NCBI GenBank assembly: GCA_964613015.1
Contig: CAZTFP010000027.1
Coordinates: forward strand, 1-16,960
Direction of reading: 5' to 3'
Source of the DNA: CAJBLF01 sp964613015
Lineage (GTDB): Bacteria > Patescibacteriota > Gracilibacteria > Absconditabacterales > Absconditicoccaceae
DNA length: 16,960 nucleotides
Shown here piece after piece: positions 1 through 8,240 of this stretch. The position numbers and the translations under genes were made by a program. Under the pieces are notes generated by a model. The model ran no database searches. It was not told where the DNA came from and saw only the letters and a program-made list of their open reading frames with translations. Every line of letters starts with the position of its first letter. Positions within the stretch are counted from its first letter, which is position 1.

Positions 1-1125
1 ACAATGTCCATCATCCTGACAGAAACATCTCAAGCGCGTTAAACCACTCAGTTCACCTGGTCTTTCATCACGATATAAATTTGCAAAATCTGATATCCTT
101 ATCGGCAACTCTGTATAACTTCTTTGCTCTGCTGCATATATTTGTGTATGCTGAGGACAGTTCATCGGCTTGAGAAAATATTCTTCTTCTGAATAATTTG
201 ATACCACTCTCATCATATCTTCTTTGTATTTGTCATAATGTCCTGATATTTTGAAGAGTTCTGCTTTGTTCATATTTGGTGTATGTACTTCTTGATATCA
301 AATATCTGACTGAAGTTCGTTTGAAAATCTGATGATTTCTTTTCTTATGATATTTCCTTTGTGTGTGTATAACGGCAATCCAGGACCTACTAATTCAGAA
401 AAAACAAAGAGTCATAATTTTTTTCCCAATACTCTATGATCACGTTTTCTTGCTTCTTCCATCATCTCGATATATGATTTCAATGCGTTTTTGTCTTCAA
501 ATGCAAGTCCGTAAATTCTGGTCATCATAGGATTTTTTTCATTTCCTCTCCAATAAGCACCCGCAATTTTATCGAGTTTGAATGCATCAGGATTGATCTC
601 TTTTGTAGTCTCTACGTGTGGTCATTCACACATATCGATGAAGGTAATAAATTGAGTTAAAAATTCAGCATTCAGAATTCAGAATTTTTGAAGTTGTTTA
701 TTTATTTTTTCATATTTGGTAATATATTCTTCCTTACTGCCTTTGAGTAAATTATCTTTTGCGCTGAGAGGAATCGTATTGATGTAGTAAGAAAAGACGG
801 TTTCACCTTCAGCCTTGAATTCTTCGATAAGTTCTATCTTAAACTCTTCACCAAGCATAGTGATAATCTCTTTTGCTTGATCATATTTGAGTTCTATTCT
901 ATGAAATAACTGACTCTCTTTGACGATCTTGACCATCATTTTGTTGATCTCCTTGAGCTGTTCTTCCTTACATTCTATTCATTCAGAGAAAATGAAATCA
1001 TAATAAAACCCGGTTTCTATAGCAGGTCCGATACCAAGTTTTGCAAGTGGATCTAGTGCTCTCTGGACTGCTTGCGCCAATACATGAGAAAGTGAATGAC
1101 GTGGTTTCAAAATCGATTCTTCCAT
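1..1125 (-). CDS. thrS: Threonyl-tRNA synthetase, 5' part (cut by window edge), no TGS domain
   Basis: Charges tRNA-Thr with threonine in the cytoplasm. The first 375 codons are visible; the C-terminal catalytic remainder and anticodon-binding domain lie outside the window. Near the N-terminus HSFSHVLAQAVQ is the HxxxH motif of the editing domain, followed by MCEGPHVE, KIAGAYWRG, EEARKRDHRVLGKKLGLF, the class II motif region SGHYDKYKEDM...LKPMNCPQH, and YRDERPGELSGLTRLRCF. Five in-frame TGA codons are read as Gly, one in the conserved GPH motif (624-622). The chosen ATG (1125) starts only about ten residues before the HxxxH motif, so the usual N-terminal TGS domain is absent. An in-frame ATG at 1152 would add nine residues and a stop lies just beyond it. 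It is divergent from the 1335 gene. A short ATTCAG-rich repeat (661-690) is translated within the gene. Confidence 0.96.
661..690. repeat. ATTCAG-type repeat inside thrS
   Basis: Three tandem-like ATTCAG words lie inside the thrS reading frame, just upstream of the MCEGPHV motif. They encode roughly FGILNAEF on the minus strand, including one TGA-Gly. The 12-mer CAGAATTCAGAA at 673-684 recurs exactly at 8263-8274 in an intergenic region. It may be a dispersed short repeat that landed in a tolerant loop of the synthetase. Confidence 0.5.
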
Positions 1126-1273
1126 AACTATGTGTGAGATATATAAAATCATACTGTGGTGCTGTAGTGTAATGTTTTAGTACCAAAAAAACAAGAATAT
1201 TTTTGTAGTAATTATTGTTCTTATCCAATCGTTGGAGAGAGGTTTGTGGTGAGATAAAAAAGTCTTTAGATAT

Positions 1274-1301
1274 TTGACAAATAATTTTTTGTAAATATAC
1301 T
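1274..1301 (+). promoter_or_regulatory. Sigma70-type promoter of module A
   Basis: A consensus -35 TTGACA (1274-1279), a 16-bp spacer and -10 TATACT (1296-1301) lie 33 bp before the ATG at 1335. The same TTGACA-N16-TATACT arrangement precedes the paralogous module at 8164 on the other strand. Confidence 0.75.
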
Positions 1302-1310
1302 TATGGTATA
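1296..1310. promoter_or_regulatory. Candidate operator, TATAC-N5-GTATA palindrome
   Basis: TATAC (1296-1300), TTATG, GTATA (1306-1310) form a perfect 5-5-5 inverted repeat covering the -10 and the predicted start of transcription. A longer version with the same N5 spacing sits at the same place in the promoter of the second module (8190-8208). A shared repressor is inferred; none is identified here. Confidence 0.5.
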
Positions 1311-1334
1311 GCTTTATTGTTGTAAAAATAAACG

Positions 1335-1625
1335 ATGGACAAAAAACAATATGTTTTGCGTATGTTGGATACGCTTCAAGACACTTGGCCACTTGCCAAA
1401 GGATTGAAAATTCTCATCAACGCCAAACCCTTGGACGAAACACTTATCGATCTTTTGATCACTACATTTAAGGAAACTATCAAAACTATTGATAACGAAA
1501 AACAAAAAGCAAGCCTCCAAAAGGCTACTAGCTTCTTGGAAAAAGTCAAAGAACAAGAAATCAAATCTCGTGAACAAGACCAAAAAGATATCAATGAATT
1601 AGAAAGTATGCTTTCTAGTATTTAA
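1335..1625 (+). CDS. Small helical protein of module A (96 aa), unknown function
   Basis: Not recognised as a named family. The sequence is charged, almost glycine-free and predicted helical, with a C-terminal stretch rich in Lys, Glu and Gln (about residues 53-90) that looks like a coiled coil. It has no signal peptide or membrane segment, so it is presumably cytoplasmic. It aligns by eye with the 111-aa protein at 7829-8164: VLRMLDTLQ against VLEMLKQLQ, the LDETLIDLL region against VSESVLEYL, and both end in an EQEIKSREQ / RQEEMERARE-like charged helix. It is followed after exactly 25 nt by a large Lys-rich gene, as in the second module. The consensus promoter at 1274-1301 fits the ATG at 1335. 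A chaperone or adaptor for the large partner is conceivable but untested. Confidence 0.85.
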   Translation: MDKKQYVLRMLDTLQDTWPLAKGLKILINAKPLDETLIDLLITTFKETIKTIDNEKQKASLQKATSFLEKVKEQEIKSREQDQKDINELESMLSSI

Positions 1626-1650
1626 TTTTACTCTATAAAAAATTATTATC

Positions 1651-3717
1651 ATGGGATGAGAAATTAAAACTGAAGCTCCAAAAGTAGAAACTCCTGAGGC
1701 GAAAGCAGCTAGGGAAACTAAAGAGTTTGGTGATAATCTAAAAAAGGTCACGGCAGAATTGAAAGATACTAAGAAAGATCCAGAAAAGATTGCTAGTCTA
1801 TTGGATACAAAATTTCAAGAGTGACTTAAAAAACTAAGTACAGGTACAGAATCAGATAAAAAACAACTTGCTGACCTTAAATCATTGGTTGAATCAGTAC
1901 AAACAGACAAGACCATAACTCTTGATGATAAGGACAAAGCTGCACTAACATCTTTATTGGCGCTTATTGCTCCACTTACTACAACATATACTGCAGAAGT
2001 AATCACACATAATGATGAATTTAAATCAACTAAAGTAGTAGAAGAAACAGATCAAACAAAATTTGATTCATACAACCAAAATTCTGATAACTTGAAAGCA
2101 GCCAAAAATAAAATTATATTGCCCGAATACAACAATCTTCCATGAAAAAAACTTATAGAAATAGCATTGAATTCTCCTACAAAAACCAATATTCAAGAAC
2201 TTCAAGGGTTCTTATATACAAAAGTAAATAATACTGATAAAAATCAAACAAAAGATCTATTAAAAACAAAAAGTTTTAATAAAGTGACTGGAGCTCGAGA
2301 TTGAAGACTTGGAGAAAAAACCTTTGCTGCATTTGATCAATATCTAACAACATTTGCTGGTGAAGTCACAACAGCAAAAACTGAAGCACAAAAAACTCTT
2401 GATGCAAAAAAAATAGCCGACGAATCTACTGCAAATACAGTAGTCACAACTACAGAAAAAATAAAATCCAATGCTGAAACAATCTTGGACAACCAAGCGG
2501 CACTTGCTATCGTTAATAGTAAAATCACGTATGCGCATCCAGAACGAGCAGACAAGGCAATCAAAGTAGCTGATGATATGAAAACGATTAGCTACAGAGG
2601 AGCTGTATTTAATATTCCACCAAAGACTCTTGTTACTATAAACAATGCAAAAACAACGTGATGAATGTCATTTAAACCAGAAAATTTTATTACCCTTTTG
2701 GACCCTACAGAAAGCAAGAGCTTTACTGATCGAAAAGCAGAGAAAGATAAAGAAGTCGATGCAAAGATTATGACCTATGATGCAAATACTAATAGCTATG
2801 TTTATGGATGAAAATATATATCTAGAGATGCTATCGGAACTGGCGCAGATCAAATGACCTTGGAAACTTTCCAGACCGAAGTAGATAAAATGAATATGAA
2901 CAATAATAATGAATCTGCCACAACTACCAAAAGAATCTCAGCTGATGGTAGTGTTATCACCAAAATCAAAGATTTTCAATATGGGAATGGATACAAAATC
3001 AAGACTAGTACCCTTGATGATAAAATGCAAAACGTCGCTACTACCAAAGTAGAAGTCAAAAGAGGTGACAAAGAAAAGACCGTTACTAAAACTTTTGATG
3101 CTCAAGGAAGGACAGATACCTTCACCAAAGTAAAAACCAACGGAGATGTAAAAAAAGAAAAAATAAGAACATTTGATGATGAATGAAGAGTAATAGATTT
3201 CACCAAAAATATAGAAAAGAAAGATAGTTTCAAAGAGAGAGCAACCACAAAAGAAATGGATATAGATAATATAACTACAGACGTCATTCCTGCATCTGCC
3301 GCTGATATTAGTAAAGCGCTTAATGATATATCAAAAAAGACGCCACTTATAATCCCTATGCCTATTAATGGAGTCCCTGTAACGGTAAACGTACCAACCA
3401 ATTCGTTATTCAACAATTATGACATTAAAAATAGTGGTGAAAAAATTAATATTTCACTCAAAAAGGAATGAACACCATTGAGCAAGACAGACTTTGATGC
3501 TATGTTTAAAACATTATTGACTGATGCGGGTATCACCAAACTTGCCATGAAGGAGTATAACGAACAAGGTTCAAAAACAGAAAAAGATAATGTCACCACA
3601 AAATCAGTAACTGAACGTTCATTTACCGTCAATGAAGGTACAAGTCAAAATAAGCCAGCAAGCCAAAAGATTATAGCAGGTGATCAAAAATGAACGATAC
3701 CAAATAATTTAGCATAA
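1651..3717 (+). CDS. Large Lys/Thr/Asn-rich protein of module A (688 aa), PGBD-like segment and FD-x-x-GR repeats
   Basis: Intact only if TGA is Gly: ten in-frame TGA codons (first at codon 3, also 2302, 2659-2664, 3184, 3469, 3691), ending at TAA. There is no signal peptide or membrane segment. Residues about 20-150 are charged and helical. Residues about 180-233 (NIQELQGFL ... DGRLGEKTFAAFDQYL) resemble a peptidoglycan-binding-domain-1 fold, in which an LQ motif is followed by DG-x-G-x-x-T. Residues about 470-530 are a beta-rich stretch with two FD-x-x-GR units (residues 482 and 508), weakly like YD/RHS-type hairpins. The rest is Thr/Lys/Asn-rich with no family I recognise. It is co-transcribed with the 96-aa gene 25 nt upstream, and no terminator is seen after it. 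The function is unknown; a wall-associated or externally delivered protein is only an inference. Confidence 0.88.
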
Positions 3718-3789
3718 TCATCAATATATCACATATTTCCACTCGCATTTTCATTAGAAATTCTTGACCAAAAGACTATCATATGTTGA

Positions 3790-3872
3790 GTAAAGCTTGA
3801 AGCTCAAAGCATGAAGCACTATACAAGTAATATTACCTTATTGTGCATCTAGCATCAAGCATTTAGCATATA
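3790..3872. repeat. Imperfect inverted AGC-word repeat upstream of the wecA-like gene
   Basis: A stretch of short AGC/GC words spaced about seven bases (AGCTTGAAGCTCAAAGCATG) is followed after about 25 bp by GCATCTAGCATCAAGC, which is a degenerate reverse complement of it. It lies between module A and the next gene (164-bp gap) and overlaps the predicted promoter. Its meaning is unclear; it could be a decayed repeat. Confidence 0.35.
3797..3825 (+). promoter_or_regulatory. Predicted promoter of the wecA-like gene
   Basis: -35 TTGAAG (3797-3802), 17-bp spacer and -10 TATACA (3820-3825), giving a leader of about 50 nt before the ATG at 3882. Confidence 0.5.
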
Positions 3873-3881
3873 ACATATCTA

Positions 3882-4961
3882 ATGATTATTTATCTTTTGG
3901 TTCCTGTCATAGCTGTAGCAGTCGCCTTTGTTGGACTTAAACTTTTTCGTCGACTGAATATCTTGGACAAGCCAGGAAATGATCTCAAAAACACCAGAAA
4001 GCCTGTGCCTACTATCCAATGAATATTTGTCTACTTAGGATTTTTTATCAGTGTTGCGCTCCTCTTTCCCCAATATTTACATAATAATTTATTCTGGGGA
4101 CTTTTTGTAGGTGCACTTCCTATCGTCGTATTTGAACTCTTCGAAGAATTGAATTATATCGGTAAAATCAGTTTCAAAATCCCCCCATCATTGAGATTGG
4201 TCTGACATATTGCAGGCGCATTATTAGCAGTCCGAATATGAAGTTTTGGTCATCAAGAATTTATTATCAGTGGACATATACGAACCATACCACAATGGCT
4301 TCTGGCATTGGGATTTGCTGCTTGGGCTATTCTCTGTATCAATGCTATCAACCGATTTGATGGGATTTATGGTCAAGCAAGTGGGGTCTCTAGTATCGGA
4401 TTTTTGACGATATTTTTGCTAATCCAGTTTGTGGTATTTAGACATTATACTAATTTTACTGAAGTGAATATGCAGACATTATTGTTTGTAAAAAATATTT
4501 CTTTCATATTGTTTTGTATCAGTCTCGTGTCTACGGTGGTGGAATATAAACCGCTTGGACTGGTAAGAGACGTGGGTATTATGTTTTTTGGATTTAGTCT
4601 AGCATATTTGTCCGTAGTATGATGAGCAAAAATAGGAACATTGATTGTAGCCTTGTCCTTGGTGATTTTTGACGCAATATGGGTCTGATTATGGAGAATG
4701 TTTATAGTTAAAAAAAATCCACTCAAAGGAGATTATACCCATCTCCATCATAGATTACTTGGGCTTGGTCGAAATAGAAAAGAAGTGAGAGCCTTTGTAC
4801 GAATTCGATCACTCATTATGATGATATTTATCTTGATACAATGAACTGATAGAAGCAATAAATTGATTATTTTCACCGTGATGGCTTTGGTATTTTTTGG
4901 GATTAATTACTATCTTTTTGTGATCAAAAAGTTGCCATGTGGTCTAGCCATGAAAAAGTAA
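3882..4961 (+). CDS. WecA/MraY/TagO-family polyprenyl-phosphate sugar-1-phosphate transferase homologue, atypical acidic motifs
   Basis: 359 aa with about ten hydrophobic segments and seven in-frame TGA (Gly) codons. This family moves a sugar-1-phosphate from a UDP-sugar to undecaprenyl phosphate at the inner face of the membrane, starting wall or surface polymers. Family landmarks are DKPGNDLKNTRKPVPT near residue 29, INAINRFDGIYG (N154, N157, D160), and the cytoplasmic His motif THLHHRLLGLG (H287, H289, H290), which points to the WecA/TagO rather than the MraY branch. Oddly, the Mg-binding Asp-Asp pair of the second loop is replaced by Glu-Glu (E88-E89 in LFEELNYIGK), and the second Asp of the usual DG-x-DG is Tyr. 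It may have altered metal use or be inactive. It stands alone with its own promoter and terminator. Confidence 0.88.
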
Positions 4962-4988
4962 GAGCTAAAATAGTCTAAAATATTTCCG

Positions 4989-5020
4989 GGAAACAAGAGG
5001 AATTGTTTTCTAATTTTTTT
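4989..5020 (+). terminator. Probable terminator of the wecA-like gene
   Basis: An 8-bp stem GGAAACAA/TTGTTTTC (one G-U pair) with loop GAGGAA is followed by TAATTTTTTT, 28 nt after the stop codon. Confidence 0.6.
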
Positions 5021-5022
5021 GT

Positions 5023-5054
5023 AAAAAAAGGACCCCGAGAAAAACTTCGGGGCC
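5023..5054 (-). terminator. Intrinsic terminator facing the minus strand
   Basis: On the minus strand a GC-rich stem CCCCGA/TCGGGG, extended by GG/CC across a bulge, is followed directly by seven T. No protein gene on the minus strand feeds into it, so it implies a non-coding minus-strand transcript converging on the wecA-like gene. Confidence 0.65.
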
Positions 5055-5055
5055 G

Positions 5056-5124
5056 GTAATCATCAAGGGTAAACTTGATAATAGTAATTGAACAAAGCAG
5101 AATTTGAAAAACCTTGGTGATTAC
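5056..5124. other. Strong 13-bp RNA stem with a competing inner hairpin
   Basis: GTAATCATCAAGG (5056-5068) pairs with CCTTGGTGATTAC (5112-5124) over 13 bp with a single G-U. An exclusive alternative is ATCAAG (5062-5067) with CTTGAT (5074-5079). A long stem that competes with a local hairpin, directly next to a minus-strand terminator, is the layout of a structured or switching RNA. No known family was recognised. Confidence 0.55.
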
Positions 5125-5175
5125 TTAATGTCGAGTATATATCTTTTTGTGTAAAAAACAAGAAGATTTTTGTCT

Positions 5176-5206
5176 ATACCTATCCTTTGTTGTATAGGTG
5201 TTTTTT
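5176..5206 (+). terminator. Plus-strand hairpin and T-tract
   Basis: ATACCTAT (5176-5183) pairs with ATAGGTGT (5194-5201) over 8 bp with one G-U, followed by TTTTTT. It is back to back with a minus-strand terminator that starts at the next base. Confidence 0.55.
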
Positions 5207-5240
5207 AAAAAAAGCCCGGCCATGAATATCATGACGCGGG
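5207..5240 (-). terminator. Minus-strand terminator
   Basis: On the minus strand CCCG pairs with CGGG and CATGA with TCATG around a TAT loop (an internal loop lies between), then C and seven T. It ends the possible minus-strand RNA that begins near 5400. Confidence 0.6.
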
Positions 5241-5420
5241 TTCTGTCGATGCAAACCAACTTCTTTGAAAAACCTTTCTTCCAGGGTTGAAACGTCAACC
5301 CATTCATTACTTCACTTTTGTTGGAAGCAGGAAAACAAAATCCAAAGCTTGGGAAAATCACCGACCAAGTATTGTGTATCTTACATATATATAATCTGTA
5401 TGTTATCTATACTATATATA
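5207..5420 (-). ncRNA. Candidate non-coding RNA in the 4962-5462 gene-free stretch
   Basis: No convincing reading frame is present even with TGA as Gly. The minus strand carries a perfect hairpin GGGTTG-ACGTTT-CAACCC (about 5287-5304), a CCAA/TTGG hairpin further upstream, an ACAGAACCCG word, and ends at a terminator (5207-5240). A possible minus promoter is weak. The boundaries and family are unknown. The gene-free stretch also holds a 7-bp AAAAAGC/GCTTTTT hairpin at 5430-5447. Confidence 0.35.
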
Positions 5421-5462
5421 TTATATTAGAAAAAGCAATAGCTTTTTGCTAGTATTTTTTAT

Positions 5463-5491
5463 TTGACAAAATATACTATTTTAGATATAAT
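5463..5491 (+). promoter_or_regulatory. Perfect-consensus sigma70 promoter of the CAP gene
   Basis: TTGACA (5463-5468), 17-bp spacer and TATAAT (5486-5491). Transcription would start near 5498, giving only about 20 nt of leader to the GTG at 5519 and almost none to the TTG at 5504. Confidence 0.85.
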
Positions 5492-5518
5492 TGGGGTATT
5501 TATTTGGTACTCTTTGGT

Positions 5519-6133
5519 GTGAAAAAAAAACTTGCTATACTTGCTCTTGCTACTCTTGGATTTACCGAACCTACCATCGGAAATATTTCTCATATCCAAA
5601 AAGATACAGATAAAAATCTCATTGAAACTTTTCAAGATGATCCAAATAATGAAAAAAAATCAGATACCTTTTATATACAAGAACAAGTAAAATCTCATGA
5701 AGATATTATCAACACCAACACTGAGCAACTATTGAAAACTTATGGACAAGAAAGATGAATGGAAATAATTAGAGAACATGTATGTATAGAACTCAATACT
5801 GTAAGACAAAACAATAATTTACAAAAACTTAATCAAAACAAAAGACTAACAAGAGCTGCTCAAGAATATGCAAAATATTTGTCTGAAAATAATCGACATA
5901 ATCATAAAGATAAATCATGAATATGACATCGTCAAAGAATCAAAGATACCTGATATCCTTTTGAAAATCCAGGAGAAGTTATCGCTAACTGAGCGTTTAC
6001 TATTGAAGATCTGATTATCCTGTGTCTCTATTCTCAGGAACACTTAAACCAAATCAACTGAACATATTTTTCTGATGTAGGTGTATGATATTGTAACGGA
6101 TCTCGAGTAATTGATCTTGGTGGTAATAAATAG
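5519..6133 (+). CDS. Exported CAP/SCP-domain (YkwD-like) protein
   Basis: 204 aa from the GTG at 5519, chosen because it gives a clean signal peptide (KKK, then LAILALATLGF). A TTG at 5504 would add five residues and sit almost at the transcription start. A charged linker follows, and the CAP domain occupies about residues 85-200: ELNTVRQNNNLQKLNQNKRL, AAQEYAKYLSENN, the RHNHKD His, GYPFENPGEVIANG with the conserved Glu, YSQEHLNQI with the second His, and FSDVGVGYC. Seven TGA codons are Gly, several at conserved CAP glycines. CAP proteins are secreted; bacterial members are of poorly defined biochemical role. It is driven by a perfect-consensus promoter and its TAG is only 2 nt from the stop of the convergent 6136-7803 gene. 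Confidence 0.88.
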
Positions 6134-6135
6134 TA

Positions 6136-7803
6136 TTATGTGGTATATGTTCGCTTTCCATTTGTTATAGCATCTTTGACATATATTTTTGTCCATTTGG
6201 ACATATATTCTGAAATGTATTTATCTGTTTTGTTGGGCGGCATGATGTACTGTCCATTTTTTTCTATTACTACTCATTGGGATTTCATTTCTTCTAATAT
6301 TCATTTATGTACTGAGTTATTTACATCCAGATTGAGTATAGGTGTTTTACTTGTTATCTCTCACTTTCAATAATCCATTTTATTGATCCAATCTAATTGA
6401 TCTACCCGACTCAAATCTTTTTGTGGATCAGTAATTTTTGGATATTGTGATGAGTTTTCTTCTGAAAAAGCTTTGTATTGTTCATACCATCTGGTGACTA
6501 TACTTGGCTGTGGTCCGTCTTTACCTTCTTGATATATACGAGTAAACATTTCAGATATTTTGTTTCATCGTATTAATTCATTTTGATTTGATGAGGCAAC
6601 ACCATTGGGACTATTCAATAGTCATCAGGAGACGAATAAATCACTATATTCAGATTTTTTATCAACATTGTTTGGATTGTGAATCAATACTTCTGTAGCA
6701 GGTCGTTTATTGTATCATTCAATTGCACTGACTCTCATATCTTTTTCAAATACATATGTATTTTCTGGCTTGGGTTCTGTATATTTTACTTCGAATCTGA
6801 TTCATTGAAATTCTCTGTATTTAGGATCTTTGGCATCATCAGCTCACTTTTTATATTCAGGTCAAACTTCTGGCTGATACGTAACATTGGATGTATATCA
6901 TGCGACGAATTTATCTCCAAAATTTGTTTTGAATCGATTTTCTGCTATCTTTCCTCTCGCATCTGCTAATGTTTGATTATCGGTAACAACTAATGTTTCG
7001 TTTCCTATTTTTGCTTCTTGTTTTCCGTATACATAATCTGTTTTACTAGACAATCATACTATATTTACAGAATTTATTTTTATATTTTCTTTGTTTAATA
7101 TATTCTTGATTCCTTCAAAAGACTTTTCTATGGTTGCCTTGTCTCCTATCATTGCAGGATCTAAATCATATCTATTATCTAATGATTGTACTGGTCCATC
7201 TATCATATTTGTTTGCGTTTCCTTGAGGTGGAATCATACTGGCATGTTCGGATTTTTTGATGTGATAGTCTGTATTATAGGTTTTGATTCTGGATTTACC
7301 TTTCTCATAATTCATTTGAATTTTTCTTCAGTTTGTTGTATATTGATATCTGATCTCACATAATTTTTAGCATCGTCTCATGCATAGAGATTTATATAAA
7401 AACTGGCTAATTCTAATATATTATTTACATTTTTTTCTCCATCTTTTTCATAAGACATAGATTCATATTTTGTCCGTAAGTCGGTAAGTAAATTACCATA
7501 AAACACATCTACTTTATTTTTTATTTCTACTCTATTTTTACCTTCTTCTTTTTTTGTTTCTGAAAATGTATTTGTTTTCGTATCAATCTTTTTGTCATAA
7601 AAAGAAAAATATTTATTGATAATCGTATTCATTTCATTTGCTTTTCCTACCGTGTCTCTAGCATTAATTTTTCCATCAAGAGCAGTTTTCAGCGTTGTTA
7701 TTGCGTTCAATTCTTGTGCATTTAAAACATTATCTCCAAGGATTTCTTTACTTTGTTTGTCTCTGATTACTGTTTCCGTAGCATTATTTCCTCCTTCTGG
7801 CAT
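6136..7803 (-). CDS. Large protein of module B (555 aa) with an OmpA-like segment
   Basis: Intact only with TGA as Gly (16 such codons), ending at TAA. There is no signal peptide or membrane segment. Residues about 1-140 are Lys/Asn/Glu-rich and helical. Residues about 245-345 read VNIVGLSSKTDYVYG, then NQTLADARGKIAENRF, a variable loop, and FQGIRFEVKY. This order (beta strand plus Gly, N-x-x-LA-x-x-R helix, closing strand) resembles an OmpA/MotB C-terminal peptidoglycan-binding domain, although the usual charged peptidoglycan contacts are not certain. The C-terminal 200 residues (WYEQYKAFSEEN, WINKMDYGKGE) match nothing I know. It follows its small partner with a 25-nt gap, exactly as in the 1335-3717 module. 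No terminator separates it from the convergent CAP gene. Confidence 0.87.
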
Positions 7804-7828
7804 TTCTAATAATGAAATAATAAAACTT

Positions 7829-8164
7829 TTATAAATCTTTTAATAAATTTTCTGGACTACCTTCACGAGCTCTTTCCATCTCTTCTTGTCTTCTTATATT
7901 CATAAGTATTTCTGCCATTTTTTTGATTTTATCTTGTGCTTCATCTGTTTTCCCTGATGCAATCTCTGCAGCAATTTCCATAATTGATTGGTATAAATAT
8001 TCTAATACACTTTCTGATACGGTGGTTAATGTACTTACTGTTTTATAAAACATAGCAAAAGTTTCATGACTTCCTTGAAGCTGTTTTAGCATCTCTAGAA
8101 CCTTTTCTCTTTTGGTTTCATAGGGTAGCGCTTTGAAATATTCTACCTGTTTTGGGATATCCAT
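7829..8164 (-). CDS. Small helical protein of module B (111 aa), unknown function
   Basis: An all-helical, charged protein without signal peptide, starting MDIPKQVEYFKALPYETKRE and ending in a Lys/Glu/Arg-rich helix (KMAEILMNIRRQEEMERARE). It aligns by eye along most of its length with the 96-aa protein at 1335-1625: VLEMLKQLQ against VLRMLDTLQ, then a conserved pattern of hydrophobic positions and a charged C-terminal helix. No named family was recognised. It is the first gene of module B, with a consensus promoter and palindromic operator immediately upstream. Its fixed position in front of the large gene suggests it acts with that product; the role is unknown. Confidence 0.85.
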   Translation of the reverse strand: MDIPKQVEYFKALPYETKREKVLEMLKQLQGSHETFAMFYKTVSTLTTVSESVLEYLYQSIMEIAAEIASGKTDEAQDKIKKMAEILMNIRRQEEMERAREGSPENLLKDL

Positions 8165-8189
8165 GGTGGATGATAAATGAATAAATTGT

Positions 8190-8208
8190 AGTATACAGTA
8201 AGTATACT
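8190..8208. promoter_or_regulatory. Candidate operator, AGTATAC-N5-GTATACT palindrome
   Basis: A perfect 7-5-7 inverted repeat lies over the -10 and transcription start of module B. On the minus strand it reads AGTATACTTACTGTATACT, identical at 14 of 19 positions to the plus-strand sequence at 1294-1312 in the module A promoter. Confidence 0.6.
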
Positions 8209-8228
8209 CACAAAGTTTTTCCTGTCAA
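8201..8228 (-). promoter_or_regulatory. Sigma70-type promoter of module B
   Basis: On the minus strand -35 TTGACA (8228-8223), a 16-bp spacer and -10 TATACT (8206-8201) precede the ATG at 8164. The architecture is the same as at 1274-1301. Confidence 0.75.
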
Positions 8229-8240
8229 ATATTTTTGGAT

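Noticed and set aside
1126..1334. T-box leader for thrS
   Set aside because: No TGGNACCGCG-type T-box sequence or terminator is found on the minus strand upstream of the start.
5125..5361. Minus-strand 78-codon reading frame
   Set aside because: It runs through two terminators and hairpins and has no family resemblance or supporting start signals.
5207..5420. rnpB (RNase P RNA) on the minus strand because of ACAGAACCCG near a terminator
   Set aside because: Only one conserved word is present; the GAGGAAAGTCC-type partner region is missing and the stretch is too short.
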